DNA of 12,442 nucleotides from Bacteroidota bacterium (GCA_021413595.1 JAIOQD010000032.1:1-12442); one strand, 5' to 3'; counted from the first letter of the stretch, positions 1 to 6,856 are shown. Notes: generated from the letters alone by a model not told the origin. Translations and numbers: made by a program.

Positions 1-1
1 A

Positions 2-970
2 TTTGCTATTACTAATAAATTAATTGCCTTAGCAGACCTTCAATTAATACCTTATAGAAAAAATGGCAGGTGGGGTTTTTGTACCTCAAACAAGAAGATT
101 GTAATTGGATGTATTTATAAGAAAACATTGCCTTTTAAAAATGGTCTCGCGCATGTGCAATCACTTATGGGCTATTGGGGTATGATTGATATGCAAGGGA
201 ATGTAGTAATCCCTTGTATATATAATAAATTTTTTTCATTTTCTGAAGGATTGACTTGTGTGAAAAAAGATGGAAAATATGGTTTTATAAATAACAGGAA
301 CGACCTTATTATTCCATTCATTTATGATATTGCTTATCAATTTTCTGATGGATTAGCTAGGGTAAGAATAAATAATCAATATGGTTTTATAGGGCTGGAT
401 GGAAATGTTGTCGTCCCAATTATTTACGATAATGTTCAAAACTATAATGATGGAGTTGCTTGGGTTAAAATTGGAGAGAAATATGGAACAATTGATAAAT
501 TAGGTAATGTAATTATACCAATAGAATCCTTAGAAGAACCAAATAATTACAATTGTGAAAATCAACTCACAGATAATTTAAGCATTGAAGAAGTAAACGG
601 CAAGTATAAAATCATTGATGAAAATAAGAAACAATTAAACGCCTTACTATTTGATTCAATTGATATTAGAGGAATAGGGGTTAGCGAGGGTATGATTGAT
701 GTTGAAATAAATGGCAAATGGGGTTTTATTGATAAAACTGGAAAACTCGTTATTCCATTTATTTATGATGAAGTATTTCCTTTCTTTGATGGTTTAGCCG
801 GTGTCTTGACAAATGATTATTGGGGGTTTATTGACAAAAAAGGAAATGAAATTATTCAAAGCCTATACTCTGAAGTAACCACATTTAATAATGGATTAGC
901 TTTGATTACCTTGGATAATGGAGAAGAAGGTTATATTAATAAAAAAGGTATGCAATATTGGGAAGATTAA
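2..970 (+). CDS. WG-repeat protein, 5' end outside window
   Basis: The reading frame is open to the left edge (first full codon at position 2), so this is the C-terminal 322 residues of a longer protein. A TTG at 128 could be read as a start, but the repeat pattern continues upstream of it (NGRWGFCTSNKKIVIGCIY), so the gene almost certainly begins before the window. Eight or nine imperfect ~30-45 residue units follow the pattern (W/Y)GFID..GN.VIP..YD....F..GLA.V, for example YWGMIDMQGNVVIPCIY, YGFIGLDGNVVVPIIYD and WGFIDKTGKLVIPFIYD. This is the WG repeat (WG_beta_rep family), a beta-rich repeat with no catalytic residues and mostly unknown function, often thought to mediate binding. One unit in the middle (YKIIDENKK) is degenerate. 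No signal peptide can be judged because the N-terminus is missing. The family call is firm; the cellular role is unknown. Confidence 0.85.
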   Translation, partial: FAITNKLIALADLQLIPYRKNGRWGFCTSNKKIVIGCIYKKTLPFKNGLAHVQSLMGYWGMIDMQGNVVIPCIYNKFFSFSEGLTCVKKDGKYGFINNRNDLIIPFIYDIAYQFSDGLARVRINNQYGFIGLDGNVVVPIIYDNVQNYNDGVAWVKIGEKYGTIDKLGNVIIPIESLEEPNNYNCENQLTDNLSIEEVNGKYKIIDENKKQLNALLFDSIDIRGIGVSEGMIDVEINGKWGFIDKTGKLVIPFIYDEVFPFFDGLAGVLTNDYWGFIDKKGNEIIQSLYSEVTTFNNGLALITLDNGEEGYINKKGMQYWED

Positions 971-1284
971 TTATGGGCTGAAAACTTAAGATGAATAAAA
1001 AGTGAAATATCTTACGTTTTATAAAAATTTTAAAATTAGACTTCCTTTTGCTCACAACTTTGCGTATCCAGACTTCTGAGTGCAACGAACTGCCTGTAAT
1101 TTGTTATTTATGTCTTTTAAGAACCCACATAAATGCTACTGCGTTTGTAAGCATATTTCATTTTTTGCAATGAACAAAATGCAGAGGATATTTAATAACT
1201 TTACTTTTAAATCGAAATCGAATTATCGAACTTTCAATGTAAAAAATTTTCAAAGTGAAAATATTATTGTAAATATTTGAAATT
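971..1284. other. intergenic gap without a supported gene
   Basis: This 314-nt AT-rich gap separates the WG-repeat gene from the DUF4145 gene. A 66-codon open frame at 1080-1280 opens with a non-ATG codon, has a Cys/Lys/Phe/Asn-rich low-complexity translation and no recognisable motif, so I do not call it. I found no TAnnTTTG promoter box, no hairpin followed by a T-run and no tRNA-like fold. The promoter of the DUF4145 gene presumably lies here but cannot be pinpointed. Confidence 0.5.
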
Positions 1285-2154
1285 ATGAATAAACAAACGT
1301 TTTTGAAATTCTATAATTATTTACAGGAAATTCCTGAATTTAAATGTCCTTCTTGTGATAATGGTGTGTTAATACCCCAAAAAGATAAATTTCTGAAAGA
1401 AAAAACATTAATATCAAGAAGAAGATTCGAAATATTGGCTAATCCAGAAGACATTGAATATCATTTTACCAGTGTCTCCATTTGCAACAACAATAGATGT
1501 TATGAGCCTGCTGTGATTTCAGGAACTATTAATTTAGTTCAAAATGGTTGCGAAGATACTTATGATAAAGAAACAGGAGAAGAGTTCGACATTCCCGACA
1601 ATCTAACAAAATATGAAGAAAGGTTTATGATTAAGAATGTATCAATTCCACTATATCTCATTAGCCTACCTGACGAAATCGATAAAGAATTAAAGTTCCT
1701 TATTGAACAATCTTTTAATTTATTTTGGGTTGACGAAGCCTCTTGTGCAAATAAAATCCGAATAGCACTTGAATATTTGTTAAAAAATAAACTACATATA
1801 CCAAACAGAAAGAAATGTCGCGATAAAAAAAAATCAACACCAAATCATCCAGTATATTACTGGAAAGAACTAACGTTAGGTGATAAACTTGGAGAATTAA
1901 AAGGAAATCAAAAGCTATCCAAATACAAATATCTAGCTGATAATATGAAAGCAATTAAATGGGTTGGCAATGAAGGGAGCCATTATGGTAGGCAAGTAAA
2001 TCGAGAAAGGTTAATGGAAGCCTATCATATCGTGGCGCATGTATTAGAAGAAATATATAGTTCCAAAAAGAAAAATGTCAAAAGAATAACGACAAAGATT
2101 AATAACAAGTTTAAGAAGAAAAATAAGGTAATAAAAACCATTCAGCAATCATAG
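1285..2154 (+). CDS. DUF4145 domain protein with N-terminal putative zinc ribbon
   Basis: The 289-residue product has two parts. Residues about 18-75 carry paired cysteines, CPSC (C21, C24) and C67-x4-C72, likely a four-Cys zinc ribbon. Residues about 130-258 match the DUF4145 pattern: a helix beginning near FLIEQSF, an Ala/Ile-rich helix (CANKIRIALEYLLKNKL, 154-170), a basic linker, then AIKWVGNEGSH (223-233), the GN..SH signature of this HEPN-related family, and a last helix AYHIVAHVLEEIY. The tail (261-283) is very Lys-rich and could bind nucleic acid. DUF4145 occurs alone and fused to restriction or other defence enzymes; its biochemical role is not settled. There is no transmembrane segment. 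The start is the ATG at 1285, with no clear Shine-Dalgarno, as is usual in Bacteroidota. The next gene begins 22 nt after the stop, so the two may be co-transcribed. Domain call from motif memory; function unknown. Confidence 0.75.
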   Translation: MNKQTFLKFYNYLQEIPEFKCPSCDNGVLIPQKDKFLKEKTLISRRRFEILANPEDIEYHFTSVSICNNNRCYEPAVISGTINLVQNGCEDTYDKETGEEFDIPDNLTKYEERFMIKNVSIPLYLISLPDEIDKELKFLIEQSFNLFWVDEASCANKIRIALEYLLKNKLHIPNRKKCRDKKKSTPNHPVYYWKELTLGDKLGELKGNQKLSKYKYLADNMKAIKWVGNEGSHYGRQVNRERLMEAYHIVAHVLEEIYSSKKKNVKRITTKINNKFKKKNKVIKTIQQS

Positions 2155-2176
2155 TAAAGAAAATTAAAAAATATTA

Positions 2177-2473
2177 ATGCTCACCAAATCAATCAAAATA
2201 ATACTTGCAATCTTATTCTTTATATGTTTAGCGAAAGTGCCTTATGGCTATTTTCAATTTGTGCGTTTTGCTGCGTTGGTGGGCTTTGCCATACTTGCAT
2301 ACCAAGCAAACGAAGAAAAACATAAAACAGAAACAATAATTTTTGTTGTGCTTGCAATATTATTCCAACCGTTAATTAAAATTGCATTGGGTAGAGAAAT
2401 TTGGAATATTATAGATATAATGGTGGGAAGTGGTTTAATTGTTTCAGTTTTTATAAAAAAGAAACCTCTATAA
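2177..2473 (+). CDS. small integral membrane protein, DUF6804-like
   Basis: The 98-residue protein is nearly all hydrophobic, with probable membrane segments at about residues 6-20, 26-43, 52-69 and 78-93, and a short basic C-terminus (KKKPL). The order of features, a PYGYF motif (22-26) after the first helix, a charged loop (NEEKHK), then ILFQPLIKIALGREIWNIIDI (61-81), matches what I recall of the DUF6804 family of small membrane proteins, whose function is unknown. The ATG lies 22 nt downstream of the DUF4145 stop, in the same direction, so a shared transcript is plausible. An open frame on the opposite strand (2254-2502) is a shadow. I am confident it is a real membrane protein gene and moderately confident of the family. 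Confidence 0.7.
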   Translation: MLTKSIKIILAILFFICLAKVPYGYFQFVRFAALVGFAILAYQANEEKHKTETIIFVVLAILFQPLIKIALGREIWNIIDIMVGSGLIVSVFIKKKPL

Positions 2474-2482
2474 AAAACTAAA

Positions 2483-2526
2483 GCCAGTTTCATCACCAAC
2501 ACAGGTTTGGGAGAGGAGGAACTGGC
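2483..2526. repeat. inverted repeat, possible hairpin after the membrane-protein gene
   Basis: GCCAGTT (2483-2489) and AACTGGC (2520-2526) are perfect inverted 7-mers around a 30-nt loop, inside which CCAA and TTGG can also pair. It begins 9 nt after the stop at 2473. No T-run follows, so it is not a standard intrinsic terminator. The downstream arm is followed by ATAACGCTAC. It could be a weak transcript-end structure or a scar of insertion. Confidence 0.35.
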
Positions 2527-2592
2527 ATAACGCTACAAAGATAAGAAGACATATGGCTTTCTCCAAATATTTTCTGCATTTTTGCATTCTAA

Positions 2593-3231
2593 ATGACAGA
2601 AAATCAATTAAAATATTACTTATCAAGCCCTCGCTTCAATGTATATCTTGCTCAGACAGGCAATGATTTCGAAAAAGCGTATCGCTTATACAAAGCCAAT
2701 ATTGAATTGTCCGAAGCATTTTACCCCGTTTTATCGGTCTTGGAAATTTGTCTGCGTAACGCAATAAACGAACAGTTGAAACAATATTTTAATGACCCGT
2801 ATTGGTTCAAAAACCATTTGCCTAAAGAATTTCAGCCATTCATTACTGAAGCTGAACAAAAAATAGTATCGCAACGCAAGACTATAACCGCTGACAAAAT
2901 AATTGCCGAGCTCAATTTTGGTTTTTGGAACAGATTATTTAACCGCAATTACACGGGATTACTTTGGAAACCATTACGACTGATTTTTAAAAACACTCCA
3001 AAGCATTTGCGCCAGCGTGACACCATTGCAGACTATCTTTTCCGTATTAGAAAGCTTCGCAACAGAATTTATCACTACGAACCGATTTTCCGAAATTTAC
3101 AAGACGTTGAAAAACAATACAACGAAATGCTTGCCTTTATTGCTTGGTTAGACCGAGACTTGCCGAAATTACTTGACGACATAGACCGTTTTACAGAAAT
3201 ATTAGAAAAGGCCAAAGCAATATATATTTGA
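2593..3231 (+). CDS. Abi-like / HEPN domain protein
   Basis: The 212-residue soluble, helical protein resembles the Abi-like family (Abi_2 / AbiD-AbiF type). It shows the N-terminal family pattern YLSSPRFNVYL, a helix with EICLRNAINEQL (51-62), the central FGFWNRLFNRNYTGLLWKPL (109-128), and near the C-terminus IRKLRNRIYHYEPIF (152-166). The last contains R156-NRIY-H161, the RX4H motif of HEPN ribonucleases and toxins, with the HYEP that usually follows it in Abi-like proteins. In known families such proteins act in abortive infection or as HEPN toxins; whether this one does is inference. No obvious antitoxin gene is adjacent. It ends 32 nt before the convergent thrB stop. The preceding 119-nt gap makes co-transcription with the membrane-protein gene possible but uncertain. 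Start: ATG at 2593, the only good one near the conserved N-terminal pattern. Confidence 0.75.
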   Translation: MTENQLKYYLSSPRFNVYLAQTGNDFEKAYRLYKANIELSEAFYPVLSVLEICLRNAINEQLKQYFNDPYWFKNHLPKEFQPFITEAEQKIVSQRKTITADKIIAELNFGFWNRLFNRNYTGLLWKPLRLIFKNTPKHLRQRDTIADYLFRIRKLRNRIYHYEPIFRNLQDVEKQYNEMLAFIAWLDRDLPKLLDDIDRFTEILEKAKAIYI

Positions 3232-3263
3232 TTAATTGACTTTAGTACAAACCACCTTGGCTA

Positions 3264-4187
3264 TTACAATAATTTTATTCTCACACCCTCATTGCTGATA
3301 GTAGTTACATACGTATGAAAATCAATAGCAATGTTTTTATAAACGGCTATAATTGCAGCTTCTACTTCTTTTGCAGTAGCTTCATCTTTACTTAGCATAA
3401 ATATGGAGGGCCCCGAACCGGAGATACCACCGCCCAATGCACCGGCTGCTAAGCTTTTCATTTTTACTTCATCAAAACCGGGAATTAAAATACTTCGTAT
3501 CGGTTCAACAATCACGTCCACAAGCGACCGGCCGATAAGGTCATAATCATTTTTAAGAAGACCCGCAATCAAGCCGGCCACGTTGCCCCATTGAGTAATT
3601 GCATCTTTCAGTAAAACCTGTTTCTTCAGGATACCTCTTGCATCAGAAGTTTTTACTTCTATTTGGGGATGTAAAATGGTAACATATAAAGGCGGAGCAG
3701 GAATAGAAACAATATCTAAGGGGTCAGAGGAACGAATAAGTGTAACCCCACCATAGATGCAAGGGGCAATATTATCAGCATGCTTTGAGCCCGAGGCCAC
3801 TTCTTCACCACACATTGCAAAACGGATCAGTTCCTCTTTTGTAAACCTACCATTTAGCAAATGATTTGCACCTACCACAGCACCCGCTGCACTTGCCGCG
3901 CTGGATCCTATACCACTGCCCGGTTTGATTACTTTTGTGCTTTCCACCACAAAGCCAATATTCTCCGGAACGGCTTCTAATAAAGCAAGTAAAGCTCCCC
4001 CGATCACATTTTTTGCCGGTTCTGTTGGTAAATTATAATCGTCTTTATTAATAATAGTTACACCTTTCCCTGATACCTTACGAATTAGCATTTTATCAAA
4101 TGGTCCATCCAGGGCAAAACCAAGTATATCAAAACCGCAAACCACATTTGCAACAGTAGCGGGCGAGAGGATGGTTATTTCTGTCAT
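3264..4187 (-). CDS. thrB: homoserine kinase
   Basis: ThrB phosphorylates the hydroxyl of L-homoserine with ATP to give O-phospho-L-homoserine, the substrate of threonine synthase, in the cytoplasm. The 307-residue length is normal for the family. It has the GHMP-kinase layout: an N-terminal ILSPATVANVVCGFDILGFAL (5-25), the ATP phosphate-binding motif PGSGIGSSAASAAGAV (89-104), EEVASGSKHADNIAP with the conserved Gly/His/Asp/Asn, and the C-terminal glycine-rich GALGGGISGSGPSIFML. All motifs look intact, unlike those of the neighbouring homoserine dehydrogenase. It lies 156 nt downstream of the thrA remnant on the same strand, in the common Bacteroidota thrA-thrB order. The usual next gene, thrC, is not found; a convergent accessory gene ends 32 nt away. 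With the upstream enzyme broken, its substrate would have to come from elsewhere. Confidence 0.97.
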   Translation of the reverse strand: MTEITILSPATVANVVCGFDILGFALDGPFDKMLIRKVSGKGVTIINKDDYNLPTEPAKNVIGGALLALLEAVPENIGFVVESTKVIKPGSGIGSSAASAAGAVVGANHLLNGRFTKEELIRFAMCGEEVASGSKHADNIAPCIYGGVTLIRSSDPLDIVSIPAPPLYVTILHPQIEVKTSDARGILKKQVLLKDAITQWGNVAGLIAGLLKNDYDLIGRSLVDVIVEPIRSILIPGFDEVKMKSLAAGALGGGISGSGPSIFMLSKDEATAKEVEAAIIAVYKNIAIDFHTYVTTISNEGVRIKLL

Positions 4188-4241
4188 GGTTATTGGATTA
4201 TTGCCTACGTCCTAAATTTTAATGATAAAACTCAAATTTAC

Positions 4242-4270
4242 CCCTAACAGGGTTTGAAACCCTGTCAGGG
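4242..4270. repeat. 29-bp palindromic repeat between thrA and thrB
   Basis: Two 14-nt arms, CCCTAACAGGGTTT and AAACCCTGTCAGGG, surround a single G at 4256 and pair at 13 of 14 positions. The left arm matches CCCTGACAGGGTTT, the inverse of the right arm, except for one base, and each arm has its own small CCCT...AGGG dyad. It sits in the 156-nt gap between the homoserine dehydrogenase stop and the thrB start. The form suggests a dispersed REP-like palindrome rather than a terminator, since no T-run follows on either strand. In RNA it could form a hairpin affecting thrA/thrB transcript ends. Dispersal elsewhere in the genome cannot be seen here. Confidence 0.6.
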
Positions 4271-4343
4271 CGCTAATTGTAATTTGTTAAATTTCTTATT
4301 TTTTACTGCCTACTGCTTAATTGCCCCAATTGAGCCATTGTTT

Positions 4344-5261
4344 TTAAACCCTCGCAGCCCTTACAATATCTGCAAATATTCCGGAGGCTGTTACATCCGC
4401 TCCTGCACCGGCTCCTTTAATTACCAAGGGTTGCTGTACATAACGATTGGTATAAAACAATACCACATTGTCTTTACCATACAGATGAAACAGGTCTTGC
4501 TCTTTGTTAATGTGCTGAAGGCCTACGGAAGCATTTCCACTTTCTAATTTAGCAACAAATTTTAATTTGCAATCCTCTTTAGCCGCTTTTTCATAGAGGG
4601 TTTTGAAATGGTTTTCGTGTTTTTTTAATTCTATATAAAAGTCATCAACACCGCCTAACATGCACGAAGCAGGAAGAAAACAATTGTTTTTTATGTCGTC
4701 CATTTCCATTTTATAACCGGCTTCACGGGCCAATATTAAAATTTTACGCATCACATCTTTTCCGCTTAGATCAAGACGGGGGTCCGGTTCCGTATAGCCT
4801 TCATCCTGCGCTTGTTTTACGATCTCAGCAAAAGAAACGGTTCCATTGTAATTATTAAATACATAATTAAGGGTACCGGAAAGCACGGCTTCAATAACAT
4901 TAACCTTATCACCACTTCGCATAAGATCGTTAAGCGTCCCTATGATCGGTAAGCTGGCACCCACATTTGTTTCATATAAAAAGGAAGCATTAAATTCTTG
5001 TGCAAGATCCTTCAAGTGTCTGTAGTTATTATAATCAGAGGAACAGGCAATTTTGTTGCAAGCCACCACCGAAATACTTTTTTCTAATAATGTTGCATAA
5101 CATGCCGCAGTTTCTGCATTTGCGGTGACATCAACAAAAACGGAATTGCGCAGATTTTTGTTTATTATAAAATCAGTAAAACCGGTTAAGGCCATTGCAT
5201 CTGAATCTTGTAATTTTTGCTTCCAGTTTTGCAGATCAATTCCTTCCTCGTTCAACAACAT
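4344..5261 (-). CDS. thrA: homoserine dehydrogenase part of broken thrA, lacking the NAD(P)-binding loop
   Basis: This 305-codon frame is the homoserine dehydrogenase half of a fused ThrA. Homoserine dehydrogenase reduces aspartate semialdehyde to homoserine. The catalytic part is intact: FVDVTANAETAACYATLL (42-59), SVVACNKIACSS (64-75), YETNVGASLPIIGTLNDL (96-113), the signature EGYTEPDPRLDLSGKDVMRK (154-173), and a complete C-terminus ADVTASGIFADIV. The first strand and GxGxxG loop of the Rossmann fold are absent. In-frame sequence continues upstream of the ATG (GQIKNIDD..NIRVIGIASSKK) to about 5333 and runs open to a stop at 5346-5348, but has no good start codon, so this is a fragment of the fusion and not a natural stand-alone gene. 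If translated from 5261 it should not bind NAD(P) normally. Either thrA is dead for this activity or the assembly carries an error. Confidence 0.85.
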   Translation of the reverse strand: MLLNEEGIDLQNWKQKLQDSDAMALTGFTDFIINKNLRNSVFVDVTANAETAACYATLLEKSISVVACNKIACSSDYNNYRHLKDLAQEFNASFLYETNVGASLPIIGTLNDLMRSGDKVNVIEAVLSGTLNYVFNNYNGTVSFAEIVKQAQDEGYTEPDPRLDLSGKDVMRKILILAREAGYKMEMDDIKNNCFLPASCMLGGVDDFYIELKKHENHFKTLYEKAAKEDCKLKFVAKLESGNASVGLQHINKEQDLFHLYGKDNVVLFYTNRYVQQPLVIKGAGAGADVTASGIFADIVRAARV

Positions 5262-5296
5262 TTTTTTACTACTTGCAATTCCTATTACACGAATAT

Positions 5297-6745
5297 TTAA
5301 ATGTAGCTGATCATCAATGTTTTTAATTTGTCCACCAAAAATAGGTTAACCTGCTTATGCACCGTTTCAAAAAAATCTTCATGCAATACATTGACTGCTT
5401 TTTTTACATCAGCTGTTTTTATTACTGTTGAAATGTTTTTTTCGGAAGAGCCCTGCGCAATTGCACGTATGTTTATTCCATTACGTCCTAATGCACCAAA
5501 CATTTTCCCGCTTATTCCCGTATGATTTTTCATGTTTTCACCAACCAGCGCAATAATTGACAGGTCTTTTTCTATATAAACAGGATCTACTTTTTTAAAA
5601 GCAATTTCATTGGCAAATTCTGTATCCACCGCCTCTTTTGCTTTTGCTGCATTGGGTTCATCCACTCCAACACAAATAGAATATTCAGATGAAGCCTGTG
5701 TAATCAGAATAACATTTATTTTTTCGGTCGACAATGCTTCAAACAATCGTTTTGAAATGCCCGGAACGCCAACCATTCCAGTTCCCTCAAGGCTCAACAA
5801 TGCCATTTTGCCGATGCTTGAAATACCACTCACACTATTTTTATTCTCCGTTGCTTTACGTTCTATCAGTGTCCCGTAATCATCAGGTGCAAATGTGTTT
5901 TTGATCCTGATCGGGATTCCCTTATTCATCACCGGTTGAATGGTTGGCGGGTAAATAACCTTGGCACCAAAATGCGAAAGCTCCATCGCTTCCTGATAAG
6001 AAATGTTAGGAATTATTTTTGCATTGCTTACCAATCGCGGATCGGCAGTCATCATACCACTTACATCGGTCCAGATCTCCAGCAGCTCTGCATCCATTGC
6101 AGCTGCTATAATTGCAGCCGTGAAGTCAGAACCACCCCTCCCTAATGTAGTTGTAATTCCACTGGCATCCATCGCAATAAATCCGGGGATAATATAAAGC
6201 TGTTTCGGGTTTTGATGAAGATAATTTTGAATGGCAGTAGTGCTATGATCCATATCAACTATAGCATTTCCGAAGTTGGAGTTGGTTCGGATAAGTTCCC
6301 GTGAATCGATCCATAGGTGAGACATTTGCAGGCTACCGAGCTTCGCTGAAATTATTAACGAGGACAGGAGTTCGCCATAACTCATAATGCTGTCGAGGGT
6401 TCGTGCTGATAATTCAGCCAATAAAAACACACCTTCACAGATATTTTCTAATTCATTACATTTTTTCTTAACCAAACTAAGTGTTTCACTTTGGCGGTCA
6501 ATTGGAATTAATTCTCTTACCGCTTGTAAGTGCTTGGTTTCGATTGTTTTCAGGCTTTCTTTATACGCTTCATTTCGTAAAGAAGCCGTTTTTCCGGCAG
6601 CTATTAATAGGTCAGTAATTCCGCTTAATGCAGAAACCACCACTATTGTTTTATTTTTTAAAAGCGATTGTTTTACAATAGCAACAACTTTATTTATGTT
6701 CTCTGCATTTGCTACTGATGTTCCACCGAATTTTAATACGTGCAT
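5297..6745 (-). CDS. thrA: aspartate kinase part of broken thrA
   Basis: Aspartokinase phosphorylates L-aspartate with ATP, the first step to lysine, threonine and methionine. The 482-residue frame starts with MHVLKFGGTSVANAENI, the family N-terminus. It has KFGGTS (5-10), the IVVVSALSGITD strand (34-45), the SYGELLSS region (122-129), LGRGGSDFTAAII (201-213), and IWTDVSGMMTADPRLV (224-239). Two ACT-type regulatory regions follow: LSLEGTGMVGVPGISKRLF (318-335 region) and IIALVGENMKNHTGISGKMF (397-416), with GINIRAIAQGSSEKNIS after it. These suggest feedback control by an amino acid, probably threonine. The natural domain ends at V471; the last 11 residues are frameshifted junk from the lesion described for the full gene. 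The kinase domain itself looks complete and may still be active. An upstream 30-bp inverted repeat at 6789-6856 lies in its probable leader or promoter region. Confidence 0.9.
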   Translation of the reverse strand: MHVLKFGGTSVANAENINKVVAIVKQSLLKNKTIVVVSALSGITDLLIAAGKTASLRNEAYKESLKTIETKHLQAVRELIPIDRQSETLSLVKKKCNELENICEGVFLLAELSARTLDSIMSYGELLSSLIISAKLGSLQMSHLWIDSRELIRTNSNFGNAIVDMDHSTTAIQNYLHQNPKQLYIIPGFIAMDASGITTTLGRGGSDFTAAIIAAAMDAELLEIWTDVSGMMTADPRLVSNAKIIPNISYQEAMELSHFGAKVIYPPTIQPVMNKGIPIRIKNTFAPDDYGTLIERKATENKNSVSGISSIGKMALLSLEGTGMVGVPGISKRLFEALSTEKINVILITQASSEYSICVGVDEPNAAKAKEAVDTEFANEIAFKKVDPVYIEKDLSIIALVGENMKNHTGISGKMFGALGRNGINIRAIAQGSSEKNISTVIKTADVKKAVNVLHEDFFETVHKQVNLFLVDKLKTLMISYI

Positions 6746-6788
6746 AATTATAATTTAGCTAAGGATGAGTTTTTTAGAAATAAGCTTG

Positions 6789-6856
6789 CGCACGTTCTCG
6801 ACTCCGCTCGAACTGACACCGCGCGATGTCAGTTCGAGCGGAGTCGAGAACGTGCG
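6789..6856. repeat. perfect 30-bp inverted repeat with 8-nt loop (REP-like palindrome)
   Basis: The arms at 6789-6818 and 6827-6856 are exact reverse complements over 30 bp, separated by CCGCGCGA. The element is markedly richer in GC than the surrounding AT-rich gap. It occupies the 134-nt space between the transglutaminase stop (6880) and the thrA start (6745), both on the minus strand. An RNA hairpin this long should be very stable and could block 3' exonucleases or reduce read-through between the two genes, but no T-run follows for classical termination. I recall GTCAGTTCGAGCGGAGTCGAG-type palindromes as frequent in Bacteroidota genomes, which would make this a dispersed REP-like element; copy number cannot be judged from one window. 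Confidence 0.9.

Larger units (their letters stand above)
4344..6745 (-). pseudogene. thrA: thrA: fused aspartokinase-homoserine dehydrogenase split by a ~31-nt deletion
   Basis: Intact Bacteroidota ThrA is a single polypeptide of about 810-820 residues. Here the aspartokinase half ends with VNLFLV, the strand that normally leads straight into the GxGxxG NAD(P)-binding loop of homoserine dehydrogenase, then runs out of frame (DKLKTLMISYI, stop at 5297-5299). The dehydrogenase resumes in another frame from GQIKNIDD at about 5333. The two frames overlap between 5345 and 5297. Compared with the family, about ten residues (GxGxVGxTLL type) are missing, which fits a deletion of roughly 31 nt near 5328-5336. 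Restoring the frame alone would not restore the loop. 471 + ~10 + 24 + 305 residues gives the expected full length. It is read as one disrupted gene; its two remnants are also listed separately. Confidence 0.75.

Noticed and set aside
1080..1280. 66-codon open frame upstream of the DUF4145 gene
   Set aside because: Non-ATG start, low-complexity translation, no motif, no ribosome binding site; the AT-rich gap can hold such a frame by chance.
2483..2535. Possible integron attC site (AACTGGCATAACGC with hairpin)
   Set aside because: The RYYYAAC-type box has a mismatch, no matching GTTRRRY partner is found before the next gene, the two genes before it are only 22 nt apart with no site between them, and no integrase is in the window.
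4254..4547. 97-codon plus-strand frame overlapping the thrA end
   Set aside because: Antisense to conserved homoserine dehydrogenase sequence and Cys/Tyr-rich without a recognisable domain; a shadow frame.
5125..6758. Several plus-strand open frames opposite aspartokinase
   Set aside because: They are reverse-strand shadows of a strongly conserved coding region and show no family pattern.
6746..6788. Attenuator or T-box leader for thrA
   Set aside because: No leader peptide rich in Thr/Ile codons, no T-box sequence and no alternative hairpins apart from the inverted repeat were seen.
6789..6856. Intrinsic terminator for the transglutaminase gene
   Set aside because: The stem is far longer than usual, and no T-run follows it on the minus strand; it is better described as a REP-like palindrome, though it may still affect transcript ends.
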